64,000 nucleotides of DNA from Tanypteryx hageni (lineage: Eukaryota; Arthropoda; Insecta; Odonata; Petaluridae), in assembly GCA_028673005.1 (NCBI GenBank), contig CM054120.1:75937533-76001532 (forward strand), in the 5' to 3' direction. The notes under the pieces are model-generated. The model was not told the DNA's origin. It was given only the letters and a program-made list of their open reading frames with translations, and made no database searches. Below are positions 10,995 through 23,394 of this stretch, piece by piece (the first letter of the stretch is position 1; each line of letters begins with the position of its first letter). The translations under genes were made by a program, and so were the position numbers.

Positions 10995-11550
10995 ATTTTA
11001 GGTTTTTGTTTTGGCCGAGCTGGATGCCACTTCCTCTCGGCGACTTAACGACCCTTTCCCCTCCCCCCTACCTCCCTCCCCTTTCCTCCCTCCCCTTTCC
11101 TCCTCCCTTCTTTCTCCTACTCCGGCCATCTCCCGCCTCCGCGGCACGTGTTAATGACCCCCGCAATTCCCCGCTTCTCTTTGTTGCTCTCCTTCTCCTC
11201 CACGCCACCCTCCCACCCCAGCCTCCCTCGGCCCTTACCTAAGACTTCCACCGCGCCCTCCTACCTCAGCCTCCCGCACCCTCCCACCTCAGCCCCCCGC
11301 GCCCTCCCACCTCGGCCCCCCGCGCCCTCCCACCTCGGCTCCCCGCGCCCTCTCTCGTCCGCACGTACTCCACCCGTCAGACAATAGAAAACCTCCACCC
11401 GCACGTCCTGCATTTACCTGTAAGCTGCATCACGTCACATTTCTCTCTCCCTCTCCTCTCTCTCTCTCTCCCTCCTCTTTCTCCTCTCTCCTCTCTCTCT
11501 CCTCTCTCTCTCTCCTCTCTCTCTCTCCTCTCTCTCACTCTCTCATGTTC
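10995..11550 (+). repeat. C/T tract with a 23-bp tandem repeat and (CT)n
   Basis: Pyrimidine-rich DNA on the plus strand. At about 11252-11352 it contains 4-5 units of a 23-bp repeat around CGCGCCCTCCCACCTCGGCC. At 11440-11545 it passes into (CT)n with short interruptions. Proline/serine/leucine-rich frames here are compositional. Confidence 0.8.
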
Positions 11551-12377
11551 CGCTGCACACAGCGTTTTTTGATCCTCGACTCTATAAATGGTGCCCTCGT
11601 GTAATGGGTGTTGTCGATCGAACGGGGAAAAATTCCATTCGAGTCCCGGACGCGGAGAAGAAAGAAATATCGTGAATGGGTTATACCACCGCGGAAAAGG
11701 TCACATCGCTCGATAAGTCATGGGCGCTGTATATTCGAATGAGGTGACCTGAATACGCTCTTCAAATCCCTTCGTCGGTAATTCGAGATAGGGAAATAAA
11801 AAGGTAGAGATATGTATTGTAACGCGTGAAAGGGCGTATCGTGATTGTTTCCACCACTTGAGGATTACTGAGGGCCAGGACTTCGCGAGGGTTCTTGTCC
11901 TGTGGGCGTGAGAGAGAGGGGGGAACACACACATTCTGCTTTATGATTTACTAGGCCTTCCAAGAATAAAGCAGCAGGGGGAGTGGAATCAAAACGTCTT
12001 GCTGGAAAACGTCTTATCTTTTTGGTCCACCTATTTACTGATGAGTAGCCATCACTTCTTAATCTTCGGCAGAAGATAGTATTAAAGGGATATACAGATG
12101 GGTATTCTTTTTAATGTCCACACTATCAACATATCTTCGTATATAATCATTTATAACCTCATCATTTAGCCAATTGCTGTCAGCAAGATTTTGTATGTCG
12201 GAAACAGAGAGCGACGGCGAGAGGGAGGGAATATTAATATTTATTTATTATTACTAACTCATTTATGACAACGGGCTCATCGTTGGAGAAAACAAGAATG
12301 TCTTACCACGGGTTTTTTTAACCATATAGTAACTGACACCCGTCATATGACGGACAATACACTAGTGTGTTTGTGTA

Positions 12378-12383
12378 TATATG

Positions 12384-12416
<33 letters not shown>

Positions 12417-12452
12417 ATATTTATATATATACACACATATATATATATACGT
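12378..12452. repeat. (TA)n/(TG)n microsatellite
   Basis: Alternating TA and TG dinucleotide runs. Confidence 0.9.
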
Positions 12453-12730
12453 TCCTTTTTCTTGAAAGAAATCAAGCAGTTCTCAATAATGGAAGGCATT
12501 ACTGGAGAAGTTTTCCAGTCAGTATTTCATAAATCATACGTTTACGGAAATAATCTATGTTGACCTGAGAAAATGGAAAAGGAGGATATAAATCATCATC
12601 CTAATCATCTTTGAATAATCCTTGAGTAATCCTCTTCCTAGGTTCTCAGCAAAAATTCATGCGAATACCCCGCAGTCGTATCTGTTCATCTGCTGTAGTA
12701 TGTCCTGAACTAATCGTGTCTGCAAGAGAT

Positions 12731-12746
12731 AGATAGAGAGAGAGAT

Positions 12747-12786
<40 letters not shown>

Positions 12787-12893
12787 AGAGAGAGAAAGAG
12801 ATAGAGAGCGAGAGAGAGATAGGAAGAGAGAGAGATAGAGAGAAAGAAAGATAGAGAGAGAGAGAGATAGACAGAGAGAGAGAGAGAGGGGGA
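12731..12893. repeat. (GA)n microsatellite
   Basis: About 160 bp of GA repeats with interspersed GATA units. This is the only large tract here with purines on the plus strand. It generates spurious serine/leucine frames on the minus strand. Confidence 0.9.
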
Positions 12894-13099
12894 GAAATAG
12901 AGCCTGTGAATACGAAAGCTGAGAATCGAACGAGAACCGTTGGTTTCTCTGCTCGGACGTGCGCCGCCATCCTGGACAGTAACGCATTTCGCGCGCGAAC
13001 GGGTCAAATAAGGAAATCACGAAGAATAAACGCTGTATTTCGTTGGGGTAGAAAGTAATAGGGGGGTGTTTGTGGGTCACGCTTAGGAACGATATTATT

Positions 13100-13620
13100 A
13101 GCTTTACATGGCCCTTCCCGCGTTGGCGCCGCTGAGCAATGGCGACTCATAGCGTGAATCGTCTTAGCGCCTCAACCGGTTTCTCTAGTTATGCCCGCGG
13201 TATTGTTTTTTTTTCACTCCGTCGCCCAATCGCGGACTGAGCTACGAAACCCATCTCCCGCGTCCGAAGGAGTGACGTTTCGAGCTTTCCCGCCGCGTCC
13301 CGAGTATTCTTGGCGGGAATGTATTTTATTCATGCGTTCGCAGTCCTTTACCAGAAGGGGAGCATCGTCCCGATCACCCTTCCCCCTCCCCGAATACCCA
13401 ATGATGAGATCCTTGATACTGAAAAATCCTTACCCCTATCAGAATTTTTCACCGTGACGTATGGGCGTAATCTCTGTCACAAAATCAGAGAATCTGCGCG
13501 GAGAATGGGTTTCAGAATGCATCAGATGGAGGGTAATGGAGGCATACAGGCGGAGGAAGTCGTCGTCCCTATCGCTAAACTCTTGAATCCGCTGCAGTAA
13601 ATAGTTAATACTAAATCATT
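13100..13620. other. CpG-richer patch, no recognised gene
   Basis: Two overlapping plus-strand frames of 88 and 96 codons begin in CG-rich DNA. They share no motif with any family I know and lack convincing splice sites. Confidence 0.3.
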
Positions 13621-13762
13621 CTGGAGCAGTAATAATAATAATTTTCTTGTTCAGCATTGCAGGAGTGTGCGACAACTTAGCTTATCCGTCCCTCAAATAA
13701 TCCGGATATTGCGTTTATTAGGAACGCCTCTAGTTCTCCATTTTTTTATCGTATACTGTAGT

Positions 13763-14156
13763 CAGGGCGGGATTATGGCCTAGGCACTATAGTCGCTGTG
13801 CCTAGGCCCTACGAGAATTTTAAACAAAAATGTTAACAATTTTATTTTCATACATCCACACCATGTGTTAGTTCTGGTTATTTGGCGTACGTTGATATAG
13901 CACTCATATTGAAGCCGGCAGCTGACATGTAGTCATCGCATGTCAGCCGCCAAGACAGACCGCGCAACCCTCGCTGTAAAACAAGGAAATCTAATTTCTA
14001 AAGTAAGTTTTTTGATAAAGCAAATATAATTTCCCCCCATATATTTCCCCAATTAAGCATCATCTTGTATATAGGTATATATAATATACATATAACAGAT
14101 AAAAGTACTACGAGCCATTGTGCCTAGGGCCTACGAAACCTTTAATCCAGGGCCGG
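13763..14156. mobile_element. hAT-type MITE
   Basis: Seen: a perfect 8-bp duplication ACTGTAGT at 13755-13762 and 14157-14164. The ends CAGGGCGGGATTA and TAATCCAGGGCCGG are diverged inverted repeats, and sub-terminal GGCCTAGGCAC and GTGCCTAGGGC mirror one another. A second CTAGGC palindromic motif (TGTGCCTAGGCCC) lies just inside the left end. It is 394 bp and non-autonomous. Confidence 0.72.
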
Positions 14157-14514
14157 ACTGTAGTTGATTTCGCCGCTCGTTTTTTTCTTTATTAATGTCT
14201 GGGAGAGGATTGCTACGCACGATGGACTGGTGCGATTCCAGTGACCGCAAAACGAAACGATGTCGTTAAAAATACCAGGCGACAGCGAGATGTGGCGGCA
14301 ATAAAGACGGTTCATTCTTACTAATCGACGGAGACGTCGAATTTTTAAATGAAATTTTCCGCATTAAATTGTGTTCTGCGATTCGTATCACTGCTGAAAT
14401 TTCTGAATTTCGCTCCGCTAACTCGATAAACAAAATTTATTTATTTTGATGCTTGCTTAAACTTGTCACACCCGATTACCCGGCTTTTTGCGTTCGTTCT
14501 CGAGCTATCCGAAC

Positions 14515-14600
14515 GTACATCTACATCTACATATTACCCTGCAAGTCACCTTGACGGTGGATGGCAGGGGGTGCCGCGCACCAAGTTCCTAACTAATTAT
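14515..14600 (+). repeat. Dispersed repeat, TACATCTAC-head family (copy 3, head only)
   Basis: TACATCTACATCTACATATT is followed by ACCCTGCAAGTCACC and GGTGGATGGCAGGGGGTGC. It is the closest match to copy 1 and ends soon after the GCACCAA word. Confidence 0.65.
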
Positions 14601-15524
14601 TATTCACAGTTATCTATCTACGCGGGTGTAGTGTAGTTTTGCAACTCTTGTAAATCCGGTGCCTCGTTGTTTTTTTTCCTTCTACGGCGTTATCAAATTT
14701 CTCCTTTTTTTGCTTAGTATTTTCGTCGAGTTGAGTCTCTTTCCCATCTCTTTAGGGCGGAAACGAGAATTTTTTTATGCGCTGATATTTTCATTCGGCG
14801 GCACTCGTACAAAGGAACTCAAAACATCCTCTGTCCGGCTTAAGATGTATGCAGAACGCGATAAGGGGAGAGCACATTTAATTATATAAAAATCCTTTAC
14901 GATATCTGGGTAGGAAGCGGTACGAGCCTCGTGATTCTACGTCCCCGTTAGTAAACCGCGTTACATTTCCGACGTCCTACATTTCTCGTAGTTTCATCAC
15001 AGCCGCCGACGTGGAACAATTTTATCAGAAGCGACATGCAGTAGGGAAATAAAGGCATGTCAATTTTTTTTGTTTTCCCCACTTCCCGAAGAAACTCTCG
15101 CATTCGTCGACGCGAAACTTAATTAGGAGTTTGAAGCGAGTGGCGGGAAAAAAATCCTCACTCGATCGAGCCATTGGCAGAATTGAGTTTTCCCTCGGAT
15201 GGAGAATACGCCGTAATTCATAGCTGGGGGTTGGGGCTGTGGGGGTGGGAGAGCAGAATAATTAATCAACCTCCTTAAAGCCTCTGAAAGGTGCTCCTTT
15301 GGTTAGTGGGTCAGTGGGACGGATAGTTCTTTCACCATCGCAATATTCTCTTCATTTGACGTGCCACCACTTTCCACCCTCGCCCTAACTCACCCACCTC
15401 TATATATCTCTTCTTTCTGAGTGCGTGGTGTTAAGAGGAAGGGTACGTCGTGGATTAAAGCGTGCCGGAACCAATCGCGCCGTTGTTACAATAGCCGTTT
15501 ATTCGAGGTGTTTTTTTTGTAGTG

Positions 15525-16434
15525 CAGGTTTCCCTCTCTTTATGCGGGTTCGCTTTATGCGAATTCGCTATTATGCGACAAGCTTATTGCTACCGGAATT
15601 TCATTTTATGCGTCTTTGATTCGCTCTTATGCGGTTACGCGGCCAGTGCAATACAAATAAATGAAAGTTCACCACAGCACAAGGTGACCATTCAGTCTCT
15701 CATTGTCTCTAATGCTGCTCGTATTAGTGCTACAGCAAAAGAGATGAGGGTGGATTGGGTATTGTAGAGTGAAACTGAGACGGAGATTTCGTGTGATACC
15801 ATTTGAGCATACTTAAGAAGTATTGTCTTTTTGACCGCGGAACTTGGGATCAACCAAGACAACCCTCCAGCACTTTAAACCTACACTATTATGTCACCCA
15901 CAACCAGGGCCGGCCAAGTACTTTCGGGGGCCCGGATGCAAGCAAGTTATTGGGATCCCTCTACGTAAAAAAACCTGCCATTTTGTACACATCAATGTTA
16001 CAGCTTAGAGAGAACATGTACTTAGAATTATAAAGTAACTATAATGGTAATTAATTTAATAAAAAAGCAAAAATTTGTTTAAAGATGTCAATATATTATT
16101 TATACTTAACATTTGGGGGCCCCTAAAAATCGGGGGCCCGGATGCCTTGCATCCGCTGCACCCCCCACTTGGCCGGGCCTGCCCACAACAACTACCACAT
16201 GTGCTCGTCTGCTTCCTTTTATTGGCGAGTATAATTTACAGTGTTGTTTTAAGTCTGTAATTAGCGCATAAGAAGTCGTTATGGAGCGAAAAAAGAACGT
16301 CTTGGAGGGGAATTAGGATTGCTTGTGGAACGTATACCTATCTTTTACATGTAAATATGGGTTCTGTTTATGCGAATTCGCTTTATGCGTCACTTTCCTG
16401 GAACGCACCCCCCGCATAAAGAGAGGGAAACCTG
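15525..16434. mobile_element. pogo/Tigger-like element carrying a nested hAT MITE
   Basis: Seen: the left end CAGGTTTCCCTCTCTTTATG and the right end CATAAAGAGAGGGAAACCTG are exact inverted repeats. Inside both ends are TATGCGAATTCGC and CTTTATGCG words. TA follows the right end (16435-16436), and the left flank has TG (15523-15524). TA targets and CAGGTTTNCCTC plus TATGCG termini are typical of pogo/Tigger elements. The interior is interrupted at 15905-16181. No intact transposase frame remains. Confidence 0.78.
15905..16181. mobile_element. hAT-type MITE nested in the pogo-like element
   Basis: Seen: the ends CAGGGCCGGCCAAGT and ACTTGGCCGGGCCTG form inverted repeats, with a perfect 8-bp duplication CCCACAAC at 15897-15904 and 16182-16189. 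Sub-terminal GGGGGCCCGGATGC is repeated inverted. A second, interrupted copy in the opposite orientation is at 23715-24737. Confidence 0.87.
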
Positions 16435-17360
16435 TAATTTCGTCCGATTGATACCACGTGTTGCCCCGTTTATACGACTTGAGTCGGGTTGTGTCAAACC
16501 GATGGCGGTTCGATGAGGGAGTTGTTTTCACGTCGAAAGAATACGTTTTTTGGGTTAGGTGGGGTACGATTTAGTGAGTTTGGGGATGATTATGAGAAGA
16601 AAGAAGACACGGAGTGGATTTCTAAGGTTTCTATGGTCCGTGATGTGAAATCATAGTCTTTGGGCAGGGACTCGGGAAAGTATTTAGATGAAATTTAACG
16701 CAAGGTCATGTTTTGAAATTAGTTCAGAATTCATCTCGGAGATGCGAGGGGATTATTTTTCGACCACGCCTTCATTCCTCCGAACCGCGAAAAATGTTTT
16801 ACGTAGTTTTTGTCAACCAGTATAAATTCATTTCCAAACACAATCGAACTCGGAGGACAATTATTTTTTTCTAATTTGAAAAAGATATTTCGTCCGAATA
16901 CATGCAAGTCAAGGCGAAGTTTTCATAAATCTTTTATTTTCCATTCAAGATCGAATTGCCGTGGTTATCCTCTATGTTTAATGACGCTCTAAATATTCTC
17001 CTAAGCCTGCGTAAAAGACATGGTGGGCGAAGTTGGAATGGTTTGAGTCGGGGCGAACAAATACGATAATAATGAAGCAGTTTTCTCATACTTTCACACC
17101 TCTCGTGTGTCGGTAATGTGAAGTAGTTTGCCGTGTAGCTATTTTTTCATTCGGAATTTAGTGAGTCGAATAAATGCTGGGCGACACAAACACCTATTTA
17201 AGTTTCGTTGTTTGATGGAAAATCCAGACAAATCGCGTTGCATAAGCTCGGCTGTTAACTTTGTTGACTAGGTAGTTTCCATTTTTCCCTTGGCCCACGG
17301 TGTCCGTAACTACCTGACGTTATACGGCTTCGACTGCGGTCGTGCGGTCATTGAATATGC

Positions 17361-17998
17361 CACGGTAAATGTGCATAGTCCGGTAAATGTGTACATTTCC
17401 CGGTTAATGTGCACATTTACCACCAAGTTCGGTAAATGTAAGTATAGCATACTTTTACCGATTGGATTGGGGAAATGCACACATTTACCTAGAGACACTG
17501 GTAAATGTGGATAAACGTCGCAACACGGGCCACAACTTGCCGGCGTCGCGAACATCTGTTGCAGTTTAGAAGCACGGTAAATGTGCGTTGCCCGGTAGAT
17601 GTGTAAATTTCGCGGTAAATGTGCACAACTAAACTGAATTTGAACATGAAGGCAAATTTTACTCGGCCCCACCTGGTTGGGTAGGTTAGTCGAAGTGTTT
17701 TTGGTTCCTCCTCACGTTCACTGTGTTCCTCCCTCGGGTTGGGAAGCGTTCATCTTAGTATATACCAGTGGAACCGAACCCTCGTTGATTTTTGTCATAA
17801 ATTTACGTAGTTATTAAAGTGTAGCATTTCTCATTTTTACTTATTTCCACATTTACCAAGGCACGTCGGTAAAAGTGCATATTTACCGGGAAATGTACGG
17901 ATAATACGTATCTCTGGAAACTTCAACTTACATTTACCGAGCTTGGTGGTAAATGTGCACATTTACCGGTAAATTTACACATTTCCCGATTACGCACC
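17361..17998. mobile_element. Long-TIR element built of a GGTAAATGTGCACATTTACC palindrome
   Basis: Seen: the blocks 17361-17510 and 17848-17998 are inverted copies of each other. Both read TTAATGTGCAC or TAAATGTGCAC, ATTTACCACCAAG, CTCGGTAAATGTAAG or TTCGGTAAATGTAAG, and so on. Each is made of repeated TAAATGTG and CACATTTA half-sites. A third group of half-sites (17575-17632) sits in the spacer. I could not define a target duplication, so the superfamily is unknown. The arrangement suggests a non-autonomous DNA element with multiple sub-terminal binding sites. Confidence 0.6.
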
Positions 17999-18439
17999 TT
18001 GACCGTAACAAATGCACTACTTCCATCACTAGGCGGAATAAAACGATATCGACCTGGCTAATGTGATCGAGTTAGGGCGGTGTTGTCCAGTTTTGCTGAC
18101 ATTTTGAATTCGCTCCCACGTTTAGACCTCTGTCGTCGTTAAAATTGCCCTGCTTTAATGCATTATCTAACGTAGATGAAAGTTGAAGCTCACTGAAATT
18201 CGTTGGATTTCATGGCAATCGTATGGAATGGATATTATGTCGACTCGCTATTAATTAATTAATTAATATCGGCAGGACGTATTCTGCGAAAGTATGTGAA
18301 ATTCTAAAACGTTTTTAACCGGAAGTCGCTCTAGGAATACAAATTGTTCCGAGTCGTTTCGAACTACAATAAATTGCTCTTTATTAGACAGTTTCTTAGA
18401 AACAGAAGTGTACGACCTTTGTTTAGAAAAATTAACGAA

Positions 18440-18515
18440 GACGACAGAAGTCCTCTCACATCGAAGTATTTGAACCCGTGACCTTAGCGTATGTAACCCG
18501 CTGTTCTGCCGTGAC
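18440..18515 (-). repeat. tRNA-related SINE fragment
   Basis: On the minus strand GGCAGAACAGCGGGTTACAT is followed by GCTAAGGTCACGGGTTCAAAT. The last part resembles a pol III B box (GGTTCAAAT). No acceptor stem closes, so this is not a functional tRNA. Confidence 0.35.
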
Positions 18516-18519
18516 GTGT

Positions 18520-20280
18520 ATTTATGGATATTAATACTTCTTGAAGTTATTAACGTTAGCTGAAGGTTAAAACGTTTAAAAAAGTATAACGAGGGGCAAA
18601 TATCACCGAGACTGATGGCGAGTAAATATTTTTATAACAGTTTGTTTTCGTCTTAAATATTTTAAAGCGGCAAGTTTATAGCGAAATTAGCCCATAAGAA
18701 TATTTAAGGGACATGGCTCTATATAAAAATAACAGTTTGTTGTATGTTTGCGGAAGAAGCATATCATTCTCCTCCTATTGTCTGTTATTAAACGGAAAGA
18801 TTATCTCAACTCGTGTCATCAGCTTTCGTCCTTTAATATTTTAGAGATAAAGCAAATCGGTATCGATAAGCAATATAGCCGAGGCAGCGTGTGTTTTCAT
18901 ATCACCTGAGTTACGTAGTCGTGTGTTCTCTGAGAAGCAAGTGCAGTATTTTTTTACCTTGGTATAAGTCCAATTTTCCATAAATTTCGACAAATTACAT
19001 GAAAATATCATCTAATTTCTTTCTTTAAGCGGATTTTCGTTTCCTCTGCTTATACTATGATGTAAACTAACCAAAATTCTAATATCCTTATTGCCATGCA
19101 TAATATGATCCCAATTTCCGCATGATACTTTAAAAATTCTATAATTTTTTACCATTTATACGCACTCGTTAGCAATTCAAATGACAAAATATTTCACTTT
19201 CGGGAATATCACGTATCTGATGTCTGCATTCAACGTCGTAGTATTCATGAACTACAGGGCACCACTATCAGAGGCCGGGTTGTCACGAAGAGGCTTTGTC
19301 GTGCTGAGATACCTCGTAGTTCACAACACTGCTCTGCAGATGGCCGTAACGACCGATGGTCTGAGGCAAGTTTATCGATCGATGACTAACGCGCCTCTGC
19401 CGAAGAAACGGTGAACTAAAACCGCTGCGTAGAGATTTGGCGGCAGTTTTCGAAAACATCGCAGTTAATGCGACTCGCCCATCAGATCAATATCTGAAAA
19501 GTTTGCTATCTCAAGCAAATAAAATGTTAACCAGATCAAAATTCTGGTATTTAGATAGAATAAAATTACCTTTTTTTGAGAAAATTCTGGTTACTTTTGA
19601 CTATTTTTGTAAAAATATTTTGTCAAATTGAATTAGTCAACTTATTTTGTCTCAAAACATTTAACAATACAAAAAATATACCGAAACAATAATTGTCGTT
19701 TTAAATGTGAAAGATAAAGGGAGAGAAATTATGTTACTTCAGTAAATAGCCTAATCATTTCACTAGGAAAAATAACATTTCAGTAGTTTCAAATGGCAAA
19801 AAATGATTACTGAGACTACCATAATGAAACCATATATAAATAATTTTACTGTCCAATCAAATAATTTCATAATAGCTCAGGCTGTGCGTTAATTAAAATT
19901 TAAAACAATATAAATTAAAAATACCTAGGCTACTTTTTGTATGGTATCAAAGTAAACCTAGAATGAATAGCTTCCGACATTATACTTTGTGGCTTGGAAT
20001 AGAAAGCGTTATTTGTTACACTATGACTGATGAATGCGCCCGAAACTCAACACTATTTTATTTTACTATTATAAGTATCGTTAATGATTTACGAAATTTT
20101 CTCTCTATAGTTAAGTTCCGAAGGTCAATTCGCGGCTTAGCATATTTCAGGGCAATTAAAAACAAACTGAATATAATAACTACTAGAAGTTCCTAATTTT
20201 TTAGGTGTTTGTAAATTAGTAATCATCCTTTCTGCAAATGCTCGTCTCCTTTTCGTGTATTTCAAAATCTCCAATTATGT
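18520..20280. other. AT-rich DNA, nothing recognised
   Basis: Contains two adjacent short frames (19181-19414 and 19437-19631) without known motifs. No other structure seen. Confidence 0.4.
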
Positions 20281-20290
20281 TTTTTATTAA

Positions 20291-20375
20291 CCCCTAAACT
20301 TCGACCGACGTACTGAGTACGGTGGGGGCAAACTGCATATGCCGTCGAACGACGTACTCAGTACGTCTCAGTCAT
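20291..20375. mobile_element. One end of a possible piggyBac-like element
   Basis: TTAA (20287-20290) precedes CCCCTAAACTTCGACCGACG. The sub-terminal words CGTACTGAGTACG and CGTACTCAGTACG form an inverted pair. CCCY after TTAA resembles piggyBac ends. No matching far end was found. Confidence 0.35.
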
Positions 20376-20843
20376 CGCTCACCTTTTTTTTTATTTTTTT
20401 GACGCGGTGAATTTTCCTAAATCGGGATAACCTTGATATATTTCAAAAAAGAACCTTTGGCCTACCCAATTATTGTCATTCTCCAATTTCTATTGTCTTT
20501 CTTGTAACATTAAATATGCATTAAATTTTGTGACTGATTTTTCACGTAGCTGCGCGAGTTGGGGAATCGCGTCTTCTAAAAAAGACCCTATCCAATGCTT
20601 AAAGAACCTTATGTCAACACGAATGCTACTGCGAAGTGCAATGAGATTTTTGACTCTGCTTATCTGCTCACTGATTTCTCTTTCTCTTGGATTTCTCTTA
20701 TGCGTCAGTGCTTGGGCGCTATGTGGGCCATGTAATACTTGCTTTAGCATTTATTGAGAGCAATATAGTATGAGATAGAGAGAGAGAAACGTCTGCAAGT
20801 GTTCTAGGTCTGTTTACAAATAAGCCACTTCGATGTCTCCTGC

Positions 20844-20900
20844 CAGGGCCGTTCCTAGGGTTTGTTGCGCCCGTGTGAAAGATTCAATTTGGCGACCCTC
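20844..20900 (+). mobile_element. hAT-like left terminus only
   Basis: CAGGGCCGTTCCTAGGGTTT, followed by a GCGCCC word, is a typical hAT terminus. No partner end or target duplication located. Confidence 0.35.
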
Positions 20901-21504
20901 GCCCCCCACTCCATATAAATGAAATAAAAATTGATTTGCCTTTATGTAGACTAATATATTTGTAGAAAAACAATTTAACATTATAAAGAAATTAAATTAC
21001 GCAACAAAATAATAACAGTAAATAATAAATATTTTTTAGGACATCAATATAAGTAAAATTATGAAATTTGATAGAATTAAACCCAGTCGCATTCGGGAAA
21101 ATTAATTTGTTGTTAAAGCCGCTCACCCTTTTGGTTGATTGTATAAAGTATTATTATTATTATTAATGGGATTCGTGTGTATTTACCAAATATAATCGAA
21201 ATCGTTCCAGCCATCTACGAGAAAAACTGTTGTTAATGACGCACAAGAACAAACTAACCTTATATTCATTTTTACCGAGATGTGAAAAATGTAGTATTTT
21301 TTGGGACCTCAATTCAAGACAAAATATGAAATGTCATCAAAATTGTTTGCGCCAATTTTGAGAAAATAATTTTTTGCTAATGCATCTTTATATACACTAT
21401 TGTTTTTTTGTAGTTCAATATTGTTCATTTTTTCAGAAATTTGATTCTGGAAAATAATACCACTCAAAATGAGAAATGGTTCGATTTCTTTCAACCGTTT
21501 AGGC

Positions 21505-21560
21505 CAGGAGTGGCGAACCTTTTGGAAACAGTCTCACTTTTCATCACGTGACTTTACGAA
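21505..21560 (+). mobile_element. hAT-like left terminus only
   Basis: CAGGAGTGGCGAACCTTTTG is close to the CAGGGGTGGCGAACC-type ends of hAT MITEs. The other end is not seen. Confidence 0.35.
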
Positions 21561-23340
21561 AAAGCTTTGCGTGTCACATCGGAATAATAATAATGATCAT
21601 GAATGGTGAGGAGGCGAAGTGAGGTCTCCCCCGAGTGTGATCGATCTGAATGCAAGCAAAGTAAATGCCAGTAAAAAAATCAGTATAGATTATTCATCAA
21701 AAAAGCTATTTATTTTATTACGCATACATTCCGATACATACGTCTTATCTCCGCTTCTACTGAACAAAGTAGGATAGTTTTCACCATGTAACTTCTGTAA
21801 TGATGAGGGATGCCTACTGCACAACTCAAAACTTTATAAGCTAAACGATATGTGTTTTACCAATGTACAAAATAGAAAATTTATTTCAAATTTGTAGTCA
21901 AAACATGGAAAAGTTGACCTGCGAGAAACGTTTTAACTATTTGGTTTAGAGAGGTGCATCCAGCATCCTTGAAAAAGATTGCGTGCCAATAACGTTAATA
22001 GTTTTTACAATACTGAAAGACATGAAAGCACGGGTGGCGATCGGGGTGATTTCTCTTCTCTCCTGGAAAGAGTGTGCTAGACGTAAGGTAGTGTATAAGG
22101 CATTGTTTATAAATTTCATGTTCTACTAAAATCCTCGAAAAATTTCAGAAAATCCTATAAAAATGAAAAAGTTATAAAATTTTCAATTTTCAAGAATAGA
22201 AATCGCAACATTCTTTTTAAAGTTTCTCCGACCTCAGAAGTGGGATTTAATTAAATGTCGTCCGCTCTTGAGGGGTTTAAATGTGAATCATCTTTTTGCC
22301 CTGCCTCGAATAGGATCTCTCAAAGATTGAATCGGTTAGTACGTACTCCAGTTAATGCATAAAGAAGAAGTCAATTCATTACACGGCAACATTATTCAAA
22401 TATATATGTCCGCATTTCAACTAATAAATGAAAATTCGCAGTTGTTGATTTTAACAAAATTTTCTCACTTGAACCGTAAATTTGTCGCTTAGGGGGTCAG
22501 TTTTATTGTCGAAGCTTTCACGAGGTTAACTCGAACGTTTTATGGTTAATATAATTGCCTATGTAGCATTTCCAATAATAATGCGAACGCAAACCGTATT
22601 TGCTATTCCAATTTTTTGTATAAACACAGGCTTTCGTACCAATTTCCTTGATCATTATGTTTACAATATGATGTCAAAGTAAAAAAGTTTACTCCCATCT
22701 TGCATCCTATATCCCATTTAAAAGAATCTTCAACTTAATTACATTAGAAGTAATAATTTTTTAATCTAATTTAGCCTCAGTGTCGTCGGTTAAAAAGAGA
22801 ATGATATCTTACTCCCTTAACGAATGTCATTGAAAACTTCTTAATTACCAGTTATTGAGATAACTGAAGTAAAAAAGAATTCTACCTCACTTCTCTGCCT
22901 TTTTTAGTGTAAGCTGTATTGAGAATTATGACTGGCACAATATAAGTTTCCGCGAAATAAAATCACTCAAGAGGACTACCAATCGAGTAAATTGGACAGA
23001 TTGAGTCGTATTTTCGAAAAAAAAAATTGAACTTGTAACCCAATGTCGGAAAACTCTTTCGTAGGGTTCGTACTTTGGACGAATAAGTCCTCCCTTTGGC
23101 AAATCGAAGTTCCTCTCGAGTGAAAACTTGTGTAGGGGGAACGCGGGCTTAGAGGATAAACAAACTTAGGGAAACATTCAGGGCGAAGAAGGCGGAAGTA
23201 ATTGAATTTTCCATTCCAAGATTCCTTTGAATTGAAAACAAAGGCCGAAAGGATTTTTGTTTTAATCCGAACTTTTTCGTCTCCTCTGGGTAAACCTTGA
23301 ACGAGTTTGTGCGGCGAAGAAGTTCTCCTTTCGCTATTTT
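21560..23340. other. AT-rich DNA, nothing recognised
   Basis: No supported feature. A 192-codon minus-strand frame near 22976-23554 runs through the adjacent C/T tract and is compositional. Confidence 0.4.
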
Positions 23341-23354
23341 GGAGGGAACTTTTT

Positions 23355-23394
<40 letters not shown>

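Noticed and set aside
11006..11387. Pro/Leu/Ser-rich frames
   Set aside because: They follow from the C/T tract and its 23-bp tandem repeat.
12646..13080. Ser/Leu-rich minus-strand frames
   Set aside because: They run through the (GA)n microsatellite.
20844..21505. One hAT element spanning both hAT-like termini
   Set aside because: Both termini point in the same direction and the flanking octamers do not match.
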